Below are positions 33,837 through 45,555 of a stretch of 64,000 nucleotides of DNA, one piece after another; within the stretch, counting starts at the first letter, position 1; the number at the start of each line of letters is the position of its first letter. The position numbers and the translations under genes were made by a program. Source of the stretch: Oscheius onirici (Eukaryota; Nematoda; Chromadorea; Rhabditida; Rhabditidae); contig OW051470.1 in NCBI GenBank assembly GCA_932521025.1, forward strand, positions 10,030,501-10,094,500, given 5' to 3'. The notes under the pieces were generated by a model. It did not search any database and was not told the DNA's origin. It saw only the letters and a list, made by a program, of their open reading frames with translations.

Positions 33837-34041
33837 TTGTCCTGAAAAGCACGTTATTTGGTTAAAATTGATAAAGAAAATGAAGAATGGCGAAATAATT
33901 TGGCTAAAAATGCAATAAATTTGCGATTTGAATTCATGACGAAATTCAGGGCGCCACAGTTTTACCGCGAAAAGTGAGTTCGGCTCAAATTCTGTTTGCC
34001 AGTTCATTTCTTCTGTCTTTTCTAGTCTTTCTCTTGCCAAA

Positions 34042-34308
34042 TTACTGCTCTTTTTTACCCACAAAGGCGTGAAAATGTTGTACAGTACTTTTGCCTATCT
34101 GTTTACAAGCAAAATAGAAGAAATTCTGCAGAAATAAAGCTAACAACGTGTGGAAACTCATGTATTTCTTCATCAACAAAATGTCCGTTTCAAACATAAT
34201 CTTTGCAATCTGCTGCATGCTTTCGGCTCCTAGTCTTGCCACGAAGAAATTTCTCGCAGTCGCATCGTCGAAATTTGAAAAATCTGCTCTTATCGCTTCC
34301 GCTGCCAT
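34042..34308 (-). CDS. Small unknown protein upstream of GET1
   Basis: The open frame of 88 codons starts MAAEAIRADFSNFDDATARN and predicts an alpha-helical soluble N-terminal half. A GTTAGC...CTGCAG segment (about 34131-34113) could be a 19-nt false intron, so the C-terminus (LLALFLQNFFYFACKQ) is uncertain. It is divergent from the p23 gene, with 155 nt between the two ATGs, and head-to-tail with GET1. Amino-acid composition and placement support a real gene; no family recognised. Confidence 0.5.
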   Translation of the reverse strand: MAAEAIRADFSNFDDATARNFFVARLGAESMQQIAKIMFETDILLMKKYMSFHTLLALFLQNFFYFACKQIGKSTVQHFHAFVGKKEQ

Positions 34309-34463
34309 TTTTTTCGATTTATTGTATCACAACCTTCTATTATCCGTCATATCGGTTCTTTTCCTCAATTTCATCGATTTTTCCTTGGAGTTTTGTCTCT
34401 TCGTCGATCCTCTCATATTTGTCACGAAAAACATTATCGAAAATAGTCATTTTAGAAGATACA

Positions 34464-35399
34464 ATGTCCGCTCAACCGCGTCATCCGACCGTTGCCTGGA
34501 GCCAGAAGAAGGCCTACGTTTTCGTCTCCTTCGACGTCGACGATGCCGTCATCCAGGATCTATCCGTTGCCGATGGCAACAAGCTTCATTTCAAGTACGT
34601 TACATTGAACTTTATCTTCTAAAAATCAATTTAGGGCGAAGAATAACAGCGGCCAGTACGAGGCCACTTTGGAGCTATATTCTGAGGTCAGTTCTCGTCC
34701 CTTTTCGCTCAAAACCCTCGAATTTTAGGTAAAAGCCGACGATATCAAGCGGGCCGAATCAAACACACGCGTTGTCGAGCTCTGCATCGCGAAGAAGGAC
34801 GACGACTGGTGGCCGCGTCTTCTGAAGGACAAGAGCAAGGTGAGATCTTGATCGAAACTGGTCTATTAACCCCAAAAATTCAGGTCCACTGGCTCCGTGT
34901 CGACTTCAGCAAATGGGTCGATGAGGACGAAGAAGGAGCCGACGGAGGAGCTCCCGAAGGCATGAACGACTTCGACTTTAGCAAATACATGTCCCAGATG
35001 GGCGGCATGGGAGGAATGGGCGGAGGTAAGGACTTTGGATCAGATTTTGTCGCTTGAAATCGATTAATTTGCTGAACATACTGTAGGCCGTGACCTGCAT
35101 GGCGTAGTCGGCAAGAAGGCCTAATACGAAGCTGGACAACCCTGATTCCTCCCCAAAGTATGCGAAGCGTTTTCGCCTTTTGTGAGCGGCTTCGAAATTT
35201 ACTGAAAACGGGCGAATCTAGCATATCCGTCTATGCTAAAAGTTCTCTCTAGAACGTCAAATTTATTCGTTTCAAATCCACGAAAAATACGTAATTTTCA
35301 GCAGGAGGCCCCGAGCTCGGCGATCTTGACGATCTGGAAGATGAGAGTGACAGCGAGATGCCCGAGTTGGAAGAATCGGAGGACGCTTCAAAGGCCTAA
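34464..35399 (+). CDS. daf-41: p23 HSP90 co-chaperone
   Basis: Exons 34464-34594, 34635-34686, 34729-34839, 34884-35025 and 35302-35399 give 177 residues in frame. The CS domain spans about residues 6-110 (HPTVAWSQKKAYVFVSFDVD near the start, then WWPRLLKDKSKVHWLRVDF, the p23 signature). The C-terminal tail is Gly/Met-rich (MSQMGGMGGMGG) and then very acidic (DLDDLEDESDSEMPELEE), as in the family. p23 binds the ATP-closed HSP90 dimer and stabilises clients. A polyadenylation signal AATAAA is at 35547, facing the ACMSD 3' end. A second possible last exon lies in the final intron (see the finding at 35087). Confidence 0.95.
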
Positions 35400-35546
35400 A
35401 TTCACAAATGCCGCTTTCCGCAAGTTCTCATCTATATATTTCCCCTCTTTCTTTAACTTTCTCGTGTTGTCTCTTCGCCGACAGGTGATTTGTGTTGATC
35501 TGTTCTTCCCCCACTTTATTTTCTCTTTTCCAATTTTACGTGATAT

Positions 35547-35552
35547 AATAAA
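35547..35552 (+). terminator. Polyadenylation signal of p23
   Basis: AATAAA 148 nt after the p23 stop and 13 nt before the antisense ACMSD stop codon, so the two convergent 3' ends nearly touch. Confidence 0.6.
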
Positions 35553-35564
35553 AAAAGTATGTCG

Positions 35565-38500
35565 TTAGAATGAAAAGAGCTGATTTTCGTCCAATCCAAG
35601 CATCTGGACGCAGTTGTTCCAGAGAAGGTCGTCCTTCTCTTTCTGATCAAAATCTTCATACTCCTCTACCACCTGGCCGACGACTAATTCGCCCAGTGGG
35701 AATGGATAATCCGTGCCGAGCACCACCTTGTCCTGAAATATCAGTATTTTTCTCCGTCTGTCTTGGGACTAGCCTTTCCGACTGTTTTGATCAAAAGACG
35801 CAGAACATCGGGATCGTGGACCAGGCTGTCCGCCCAGAGCAGTCCATCAAGCTCTTTTGGGCTGTCGGCACATTCGTGCGCGCATAAATCGGGACGGACC
35901 TGGCTATAATTAGGGTCAGATGGGGGATCTTACACGGTGTCCATGGGCAACACGGCCTCTGATAGCCGGATAGGCTCCTCCGCCATGAGCGAAGCAGAAA
36001 CGGAGACGTGGGAAGAGCTTCAGGACATTTCCCATAAGAATAGAGCAGATCTGAGCATGAAATTGTTGCCTTTTCTTACAGATTCATTTCGTGATCAGCT
36101 TTAAGGCATTTCCGAAGATCTGAACGCGAAAAAAGCGTCTGCATCTGGGGTTTGATCTAAAAATGGTTCATCTTGACAATATTTCCTTGTTGGATGATTT
36201 TAGTGCATTTTTATGGAAGTTATCGAGCTTCTGAGCCTTTTAAGTGAAATTCCAACTTGTTTTTATTGAATTCAGTAGAAAAAGATCACAAGACAGGAGA
36301 TGTTCGGGGCTGTACGGCAGTATTTGGTCAAAAGTAAGCAAAGTTCTGTTTTTGGTCGAATTTAGATCTTTTTTTTTTGCTTTTAATACTTCTAAATGTA
36401 GGAGCGGCTACTTTTTACTCGAATAACTGGAACAATGGTAACAAAAATAGGTCAACTGAGGCACACGACAACTGCAAACAATGTTCAGTAAAAAAGAGTG
36501 CGTGAGAACGAAAATAGTGTACGTGAAATTAAACATTTTTTTTCGTTTCTGCCGGTAAAAACACAAGTTTTTTAAGAGTTGTAAAAAAAAATACCGCTTG
36601 AGCCGTCTCTGCTGGCATTCCGACGAGCCAAGACATCCAGTACTTGGACAGTCTGCCACCCCACTGGTCCATGTCCCATGGATGAACGAAGAGGACGGCA
36701 TTCAGCTCCTCGCAGACCTTATACAGCGGATGAAAGTCCACGTGGTCGAGACTTTTTTCCCCGACATGGGAGCCTATTTCGAAGCCGCGGAAACCCATGG
36801 AGACGCAGCGTTTGACCTCCTGAAATGAGCTGTTTTTTTTTGAGGTTTGAACCTTGGATGCGGGAAATTTGAGACACCAATACAGTAACCCAACTGATTT
36901 TGGAAGAATCTCGGCCAAAAGACTAGATACTCAGACTTCTTCCCTGCAGTAACCAATCAGTTTTTCAGAAGAGTCTCTCTCAGAGGACAGGGTGTCCGGA
37001 CTCTTTCCCTACAGTAAGGAATCTGGAAGAGGTAAACCAGTCCTGTCCTGTACTCTCGACCAACTGATCCAGTACCGCTCGCTACAGTAATCACGACTTT
37101 CCTAGGACTCATACTCTCTATTTCAAGACTCTTTACCAGGAAAGAATAGAGTACCGATCAACCAAAAAAAGCCAAAAATGTGGGTCAAGGATTGAAGGTG
37201 GGGGATTCAGACAAAGATAACCCACTCGACAGCGGACCACACGACTCTGTTCAAACTGGCGGGACTTTTATACCCGTTGTGCCGCAATCTTTCGAAACCG
37301 TACGGGGCCGCTTGGCGTTTCTCTGTCGGCAGAGATGCAGAGGAAACTGATAAGAGTGACTGAACTGGGTGAAACTACTGGAGCGAATACACTCTCTTGA
37401 AAGTTATCTATCAGAAGGTGGTTCCAGAGAGTCAGGAACAATTCATTTTCTGTCCTGTCTTGACAGACTGTACTCAAAGAACAGACTGTACTCTCATCCC
37501 CCATACAATAACTCAAGGGAGTATCGATGCCAAAGGATCAATAGACTCGTACTCTTACAGAATACAGTAGTCCGTAACTATTCTCATTCATAAGAGTCTC
37601 AGGGAACAAAATGTCTGAACTGTCTACCTACAGTAATCCACTCTTCTTCAAAGTGTGAGTCAACCAGAAAGAGAGAGAGAGACAGTCAAAGACTCTTTCT
37701 TTTCCTTAGCTGTCATATTTCCAGTGCCTCATCCTACAGTAACCTGGTTCCAGACGACTCTTTATTGTTTTGACGAACTTCTGGTACAGAGCCCATGTTC
37801 TGAATGGGTTACTGTAGAGTCAGACATTCAGACTCATCAATTTGAAGACACAAAGGGATTGAGTTTGTGTTCTACTGGAAGTTGATCACGTGCCTTTCGA
37901 CCTGAACCGTAAAAAACCAGAGTCACCCAACAGCTGACTCGTGCCCTCTCCTGACCCTAAATGAGGTTCACGGAGGCTATTCTCGGGTATTTTTGAAGGC
38001 GAAGAGAAGCCACACCCCAACACACACACTTGTGTACCGCCTTCGACTCCTCCCACAACACAGCCCTCCGGATCGAATTGGCAGCCCCGGCCGTGTGGCT
38101 GCTCTAAACGATGCAGCATCTGATATTGATACTATTATTCCTTCTAATGATAGCCTGTTCCGGGAGGTTTGTACCAGGATAGAACGAGAGGACGAGAGAG
38201 AGGTTTTCCAGAAAAGCCGTCTACAGAAGGAATTCTCGTAACTTGAGGCGTCTGTCTAGAAATTATGATTGGGAAGTGGATGAACATGGTGGATTGAGGC
38301 CGCTTATCAATCCGGCAAAGGTTTGTGTAGAGAGACAGAGACATTGATCAGACCGAGAGACACAGAGACCGAGAGTCTGACAGACAGAGAGAGAGAGGAA
38401 CAGAGAGACAGAGACACTGATAGACTACAAAACTCCCGTTCTTCAGGTCGAAAGAGCAACGAAACAATGTTCCAATGACTCCCACCTCCTGAACATGATC

Positions 38501-41500
38501 ATGGACGGTTACAACAAGAACAAAATCCCCGGTGGACAAGTCAGTGTCCAGGTCGAGGTCTGGGTTCAGGAGATTACTACAATCTCTGACATTACTAGTG
38601 ACTTTCAGGTGGGCAGACAGAGAGATAGACAGTAACAGTTCAATTCAGCTAGATATTTACATTTCGGAAATGTGGCTGGATCCGGCTCTCGACTACTCAC
38701 GACTCAATCCATGCAAGTACAATCTCTCACTCAATAGCGACTTTCTGGCCAAGCTTTGGACTCCAAATTCTTGTAAAAACTTTAAAGAATAGTCAATTCT
38801 TCAATTTTCTAGGCTTCATCAACTCGAAAACGGCCGACATTCACAAAAGTCCCTTTCCGAACATTTTTCTGCTGATCTATGCGAATGGATCAGGTAAGTC
38901 TGCGAGCCTATTCTTCTCTGATCAAAAGCTTATTTTATTTTGGTCCAAAAAGGCACCGGTCAAGCTGGCCTAAAAGTCAATTGAGAGGTCATCCCCTCTC
39001 TTCGTTTCGACGAGCCACAATCGATGTGGTTCGTTCCCCCGTGGGAGAGGCGCCTTCTCACATTCAACTTTTCCTAATTAGCCAAAGGGACAGAGAAAGA
39101 GAGAGAGAGAGATCCACGTGGGTCTCCTGAGAGATTGGGTCATTAGAATCTTGAAAAGTAGGGTGATTTTTCAGTCTGGACAAACTATCGTCTGAAGCTG
39201 CAGGGGCCATGTCTGATGGACTTGACGAGGTTCCCGTTCGACAATGTCACATGTTCGTTGACCTTCGAGAGCTTTAAGTGAGTCAGAATGTTCTAGCGAG
39301 AGCACAGTCCTTTAAAATAAATTCGTGACGAGACCGATTGTCTCCAATTTTTGGCTAGTACGTTGCTGACCTTTAGAAGCGCCAAGTTTTTGAATTCAAA
39401 TTTTCTGTACCAAGACCTTAGTTTTGAGGTTTGTCATGTTGTAAATAGTTGTAGCTTTTGATCTGAACTACATGACAAATCTAAAAAAGCATGGCTTTGT
39501 TCGTAAAATTGGAGTACGAAACTTGGCGCGGGTGCCTGGGGTAAGGTTTGCTGTGAAACTGGCCTTGGACAAAGATTCTTGTGTTTTGTGAAGATTTTGA
39601 GCTTAAAGATCCTTTTTTACGGTTTCTATCCTTCTATAGGTACAAAATAACTCCAAATTCTTCCAGTTACAACACGGACGAAGTCCAAATGGCCTGGGCG
39701 CCGTCAGGAGTGAGTAAGATGCGTGAGAAGATGGAGCTGGCAGACTATGAGCTGGTGGACATTAAAAATGTTCGAAACACCGAGGTTTGATTATTTTTCA
39801 ACCTTTTTTCACTTACCCTATTTAGCCCTATCCAGCCGGTTATTGGCACGAACTGACCATGATGTTTCATTTCAAACGCCGAGCCGGCTGGTACATCTTA
39901 CAAGCTTATCTACCGACCTACTTGACCATCTGTATCTGTGAGTTTTTAGCATTGAACCTTGGAAAAAGTTGTAGCTGAGCTTTGTCCCTCAGGTCTCATA
40001 GAAGAGGCCTATTGGAGTCGCACGACTCAAAAAGAGGACGAAAAGCTCACGTCAGAACTCGTGTATCAAAAGCACTCTAGTTCCATACTCCTGTGGCCGT
40101 ATAGACCTGGCTCCGGGCCGGCCCGCCTCGGCCCGGTCCCAAGACTTGGCCGTCGGACCGGGATCGGACCAAAAATGAAGATGGTTATATTATAGCGCAT
40201 TTTAGCGCATTCTAGAACTAAATCAAAGAATAATAATATTGTTATATTTTGCTGAACTTTTTTACAAAAAATGACGAAAAAATGCAGATTTTGGTCAAAA
40301 AACACCCCTTTTTCCAAAATTTCCCCGCGAGCCGGGCCGGGCCTCAACTTTCAGGCCCAAGCACGGCCCGTCAGTCAGGTCTATGGCCGCATTTTATAAA
40401 GTTCCCGACCCTACCGGGTAAATTTTTCTTCATAAGTTTTTGGTAATACTTCGGCTGGCTACCCCCTATTTGAATTTTTTGCGCGGAAACTTGCGACAAA
40501 GGCCCAAACTTCTCGTTTTTCACCATTTTCCACCCATTTTTAGACTTTCTAAGTATGTTTACCGCATTCTACGCCAAAACCACCCCAGGAACATGAAGAA
40601 TAACTTAAAATTGCTCGAAATAACCAAAAATGGTCATGTTGTTTCCATTCGCGCCGTTTTTCGTAAAGCGACGCATTTTACCTGCATTCTTCATGTTCCT
40701 GGGGTGGTTTTTGGCGTAGAATACGGTAAACATACTTAGAAAGTCTAAAAATGGGTGAAAAATGGTGAAAAACGAGAAATTTGGGCCTTTGTCGCAAGTT
40801 TCCGCGCAAAAAATTCAAATAGGGGGTAGCCAGCCGAAGTATTACCAAGTTTTTTAATCGGGTAAACAACCTATGTAGAAAAATTTACCCGGGTAGGGTC
40901 GGGAACTTTATAGAATGCGTTCGTTCGTACTTCGCTATGCTTTTTCTATCCCGATTATGGAGTCAATGGGTATGGTCTGTTAAAAAAGAGGGATTACCGT
41001 AAAATTTTAGCTCTTCCTGTCGAGACCCACTTAGTACGCAAAAATTGGTTACTCAGCCAACAAATTCCACCTTTCGCTGCGTATCTTTCAAATTTGTATC
41101 CATTTTTTGTGTGCTAAGTGGGTCTCGTAGGGAAGAGCTAAAATCTTACGGTGATCCTTCTTTTTTTTAACAGACCTTACCGCACTTTCCTCCAACACTT
41201 CCCGAAGGGGGTCGGAGTGACCTCGAAAGCTGATTTGACTGGGGTGGGGGAACATATAGGAATCCAATGGTGACCCGACGGTACGGATGTTTATACCCAC
41301 TAAGAACTATTCCCTCTGTCCTTCTGTTTCTATAAACATCCCGCTTTGAAACATGACGTGTTTGGCTGCGGTCGCAATTCGCGTTTCCACCTCTCTGATT
41401 CAATTGTGAGTCCCCGGGAGTCTTCTTCTTCCTTACTTCTGGTTCACATAGTATCTAAAGTCGTCACCGGGACTGAGAGACGAGGGGTCAAGGCGCTGAA

Positions 41501-44500
41501 AAATTGATGCGTGTGCCCCGTTTGAATAATTCTCGACCCATGGCGCCAGTATGGAAAGAGCTCTCGCTCTCTGGCGTGGAATGCCTGATTTGGAAAAACT
41601 GGGACTGAGATTTATTATGATCGTCCCGCCAGCCAGACTACTGTACTTCCTCCGGTCTGCATTCAAAATAGCGAATTCCGGGACCACCAGGATTCTCGAG
41701 GTGGAATTCGATGCGCTGTCCTCTCCTTCCCCCTAAAGCTATTGAGCGTCGCTTTGTAGAGCAGCGGCATCCGTCTCGGAAACGGAGGGGAGCCAACAGG
41801 GGCTAACGAACCTTATTACATCTATATCGGGAAGAGGAATCTGTCAAATTATAGCATGGATTTCCTTTGCTCTCGGATCCAAGGCCATTCCGGCGAGGAC
41901 GATGCTCGGCGTAAACTCACTTCTGGCCATGACCTTCCAGTTCGGAAACATCATCAGGAATCTGCCGAGGGTCTCGTACGTCAAGGCTATTGGTAGGTTC
42001 TTTGAAATTTTCCATTTTTTGGATAGATCAGGAAAATAGAGAAGCAGAGGAACCAAAACTAACTTTCCCGGCGTATTTGGTCTCATTTTGATGTTCTTGC
42101 TGTGAAAAATACGATTGGATAAGTTTCTGGGGCAGAGCGCGCAGGCTGAGCGATCTAGAATTTCAGGCGGCGCGCTATGTTCAGTTGGAAGCGCCGTCGA
42201 CGGCGTCCAAATCTACATGGTCAAATTCTCAAAAGGTTCTGGATAACTTTAACCAAAAAACACAAAAATACTAGAATATCCCATCAAAGTACTCTAACAG
42301 TGACTACTATCTCTGATCACCTGGTTTTTCACTCCTTTGACTACTTGACCTCATTGTTGATCAAACTACAATTCTAGTGAAAAACACCGTTGACCTCTTT
42401 CCCAGAAAACCACTGACTACTGTTTTTCAGACGTCTGGATGCTGAGCTGTATGACCTTTGTCTTCTGTTCTTTGCTCGAACTTGCCTGGGTTGGTTACCT
42501 CTCCAGAGAAGACGAACCATCCACTGGACATGGACCACCCGTCCAGGTAGTCAGCACGCCTCCGTCTCTTCCGAACAAGAGTCCACCCACTCCGGGATAT
42601 CACAGTACTTCCAACACTCTTCACAGGTAACTCTTTTTAGGTCTTTTGGTCTAGTCTCACTTCCAGGAGAAAGCCAGTCTGTGAGGAAGAGTCAGCATTG
42701 CTGTCTCTTCGTGACAATGACTATGGCTACATTCCACCTGGGTTTGGACTGAATGGGAATATCATCTCAGCGGTCAGGAGTCTTGGAGGACGGTAGGTTT
42801 CTGTCAGTGAGTCTGTCAGTCTCGTCAAGAGTCAAGAACAGTTGAGAGACCAGAAGTAAAGTAACCGTCTGGAAAGTCTAGATATTCAGAGTTACGAGAC
42901 AGTCTAGTTACAGTATCAGCTGAGAGTCAGAGAACAGTCTATAAAGAAATATGGTCTGTCAGTCTGTCACTCTTCTTCGCTCATTCTCCTGAATGACTAA
43001 TCAGTCAGAACAAAGTCCATGAATACTGAACCAGAACATCAAGAATCTTCCAGATGTTCTTGTGAGCCGCATGTCTCCATCTCCGCCGCACTGGACGACA
43101 TTCCCTTGGAGGCAATGACCCCAGCTTGCTCCCGAAAACAGCGCCGAGACGCCTTGGCCAAGAAAATTGACACGATTTCTTCCTTCTCCTTCCCGTTTCT
43201 CTTCTGCTGTTTCAACATTCTCTACTGGAATCACTACCTTCGATCTCCCACCTAATGACTAGATTCTCTGATAGAGCGGCCCTGAAAATGCGAGAATATC
43301 TCCGAGGTCATTAGGATTAACCCCAAAGATCTGTATACCATTCGAGAGCTCAAAAAGAAAGAAATCTGATGGTATATAGTTGTTTGGAATTTATTTAAAG
43401 GACTGCAGAGATATCGCTCTAGAAATTAACCGACCCACCTCTAAACTGCCCCAAACTTTGTGCCTCTCTTCCCAAACCCATCTTGCTCAATCCAATCTAC
43501 CCTTCACTTATTTGTTTCGCCTTCCGCCAACCAGTGGAACATGATTTATGCCTTTTTTAGCTAGCGAGACAGAGGGCAGTGAAATCTCAGCCAACGGGTA
43601 TATATGTCAGTGCTCAAAATAGAATAAAGATACTTGACGGTGGGGGATCTAATGAAGTTGAGTGGAAATTCGAAGGGGAAGAGGAAACCGACCTGAATTG
43701 CTCGAGGGACGTCGTTTATTGGAAGTGTTCCCAAGGGTAGAAGGCGATCTGGGGCGAGGCGACACTGCTCGGCCAGGTCGTCATTTACGAAGCGGGCAAC
43801 TGTTTCGGTATCGACTGGTTTTGCCTGAAAAGTGGTAGAAAATAGGGGGACAGAGGGAATAGAGATAGGTACTTTAATGATACACGGACGACATTTGCCA
43901 GAAGCCTTAATTGGCAACATTAGGCAACATTTTTGCTTTATAATTGGCTATTTGAGTTAGCATAACATAAGGTAGACATACAAAATTATGCGCAACGATA
44001 TCCGAAAAGAACAGTTCGGACAGAAGATCAGGATAGAGTTGACCGTTTTAGGTAGACCGTTGTATGCCTGATCCTTAGCCAAGGAAAACATATCCATGTC
44101 GACTGACTCATTTATGTGACATTATATCAACCAATTAAACAAACTGTTAGATTTGGAACAAATTAGTATAATTAATATAATTTTAGCGAAATATGGCTTC
44201 TGGCAAATGTCGTCCGTGTATCATTAAAGTACCTATAGATACAGATGGGCACAGATAGAAAGATAGAGGTGCAGTAACCCTTACCCAGTAGCTGAACATG
44301 ACAGGAACTGTGCTCAAGCACTGGACATTGACTCTGGCTCTGTCCATATCCTCTAGTCTAGCTGCAGTATCAAAACAGTTCTTCTCCACAATGCGGAACA
44401 ACTTTTCGTCTTGCATCATGTACGTCTTGCCGTCATCTCTGTGGTCCAGATGGACAAAGCCGCCATATCCAAATTGCTGAAATTCTGGCATGATAGATGT

Positions 44501-44871
44501 CCGTTTTCGGCTCTCTCTCGAATCTCCATATAAGCGCATCGGCTTCCGGGCGTCTCCCGCCGCCTAACGACTTTTACGAGGTGTATTTTCCGAGTTTGGA
44601 GGTCGATTTGAGAGGGCCCGGACTACGAGGCGACGACTCTGAGATTTGGCCAATTTTTGCCACGTCACTACGGCAATCAAAGGCTCTCTATTCCCCGGAG
44701 AGGGGGTGTATCAGATCATGAGACTAACCTTTCCAAAGTCGGGAATGTTTTTAGGTAGCACGTGGGCATGGCAATCTATTTTCCGGCAATCGGAGGCTGA
44801 AAAAGCTGATAGGATAGAGGGAGATGAGACTTACAGGCTGTGAAGACACACTCGGGGACGGGAGGGGTCAT
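35565..44871 (-). CDS. 2-amino-3-carboxymuconate-6-semialdehyde decarboxylase (ACMSD)
   Basis: Exons 44871-44835, 44796-44729, 44476-44285, 43824-43693, 36819-36595, 36050-35934, 35899-35774 and 35732-35565 give 354 residues in frame. It decarboxylates ACMS in the kynurenine pathway, diverting flux from quinolinate/NAD. Zinc ligands are visible: DCHAH near the N-terminus, the His of FVHPWD and the Asp of LGTDYPFP. Other signatures are [32 protein letters not shown] and FAHGGGAYP. The fourth intron is 6873 nt and contains the complete ligand-gated channel on the opposite strand. The last intron uses a GC donor (GGAAAG|GCTAGT). Length agrees with animal ACMSD (about 336 residues). Confidence 0.96.
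38111..43255 (+). CDS. Cys-loop ligand-gated ion channel subunit, probably anion-selective (nematode LGC type)
   Basis: Twelve exons: 38111-38166, 38227-38320, 38447-38608, 38649-38772, 38813-38893, 39175-39277, 39667-39784, 39826-39937, 41855-41992, 42431-42626, 42667-42792 and 43054-43255. They keep frame and give 503 residues. Signal peptide ([18 protein letters not shown]); agonist-domain motifs [11 protein letters not shown] and [14 protein letters not shown]; the Cys loop [15 protein letters not shown] with 13 residues between the cysteines; M1 (YILQ...YLTICISW); M2 preceded by PAR ([19 protein letters not shown]), which is typical of anion channels; M3; a long loop; and M4 ([13 protein letters not shown]). 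The ligand cannot be told. The whole gene lies inside an ACMSD intron, antisense. Intron 8 (1.9 kb) is filled by inverted repeats. Confidence 0.94.
39378..39540. repeat. Weak inverted repeat in LGC intron 6
   Basis: GCGCCAAGTTTTTGAATTC faces ACTTGGCGC, and AGGTTTGTCATGTTGTA faces TACATGACAAATCT. The arms are imperfect and about 60-70 bp. Confidence 0.5.
40100..40386. repeat. GGGCC-rich inverted repeat in LGC intron 8
   Basis: The left end TATAGACCTGGCTCCGGGCC is matched by the right end GTCAGTCAGGTCTAT, with GGGCCGGCCCGCCTCGGCC and GAGCCGGGCCGGGCCTC between. It is related in composition to the spacer at 21665-21700 and the segment at 22083-22105. Confidence 0.65.
40389..40919. repeat. Large inverted repeat (about 230-bp arms), MITE-like
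   Basis: The outer end CGCATTTTATAAAGTTCCCG is mirrored by CGGGAACTTTATAGAATGCG. The arms include CCTACCGGGTAAATTTTT, GGTAATACTTCGGCTGGC, TTGCGCGGAAACTTGCGAC and CCACCCCAGGAACATGAAGA, each with its complement on the other side. The unpaired centre is only about 60 bp. No coding capacity. It lies in LGC intron 8, itself inside the ACMSD intron. Confidence 0.92.
40974..41176. repeat. Second inverted repeat adjacent, in LGC intron 8
   Basis: The left arm reads GGTCTGTTAAAAAAGAGGGA, TTACCGTAAAATTTTAGCTC and GAGACCCACTTAG. The right arm is the complement (CTAAGTGGGTCTC, GAGCTAAAATCTTACGGTGA, TTAACAGACC). Arms of about 70 bp. Confidence 0.9.
42050..42190 (+). repeat. Dispersed repeat family A, copy 7 (intronic)
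   Basis: CGTATTTGGTCTCATTTTGA, TTGCTGTGAAAAATACGATT, TTTCTGGGGCAGAGCGCGCA, GAGCGATCTAGAATTTCAGG and CGGCGCGCTATGTTCAGTTG, in family order. It lies in the 438-nt LGC intron 9. Confidence 0.82.
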
Positions 44872-45149
44872 GACTGATGATATTGATCAGTAGAGAGACA
44901 GGGGATGATAAGGTGGTTGTAAACAATGCTAACTGATCTGGGAGTTGGTTTTTGGAAAGGTTCAGAAAGATGGAGAGTCGGGGAAAGTTAACGATGCCCT
45001 GACTGATCTACAGGAAGTTTCACTGTCTTACTCACTGTTCGTTCCTTCAACTCTGTTTCTCTATTCTTTATTCTTTATTATGAGGTCTAATGATCGACGA
45101 GGGACTGAACCATTCGATCGTCGTCATTCCATGTCTAGCAATTTCTTTG

Positions 45150-45465
45150 ACTTCGTCTCGTCATCTACTTCGTTGTCCTCCTGCTCGGCCATCATTTTCC
45201 ATTCCTGCAGCAGCTTCGCTGTTCTATGTAATCTCTGGCTTGTACATCTGTCAATGAGCAAAACTCATCCGTCTTGTTATGAGCAACTTCAAGGGTATTC
45301 CTATCCGATTCTTTCACCGAACATGTTTCCGCTCCAAACAGTACCACTGGAGTAAACAATGTCTCGCATAGGTTGCGTCTTTTAGGAATTCTCCTGTCAC
45401 AAAGCATGGAGCTGTCTCTGTATGCAATGAGAAAGCCATATTTATTAGAAGAAAAAATCATCACA
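45150..45465 (-). mobile_element. LINE reverse-transcriptase C-terminal fragment
   Basis: The minus-strand frame reads RRNLCETLFTPVVLFGAETC, then SVKESDRNTLEVAHNK. This matches the region after the RT domain in RTE-like LINEs (LYGAETW...). The rest of the element is absent. It lies between the ACMSD start and the golgin-45 stop. Confidence 0.65.
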
Positions 45466-45555
45466 GCTGAAAGTCAGATCACAGTAAAAGAAGTGGGGAA
45501 AATGACAAGTAGGAATGCACAACCAAAGACGACTAGAACCCGATAGCGTCAGTAT

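Noticed and set aside
44183-44539. Start of ACMSD at the Met of [13 protein letters not shown].
   Set aside because: A TTTCAG acceptor lies before QFGYGG, and the upstream exons at 44796-44729 and 44871-44835 supply the DCHAH zinc-binding start.
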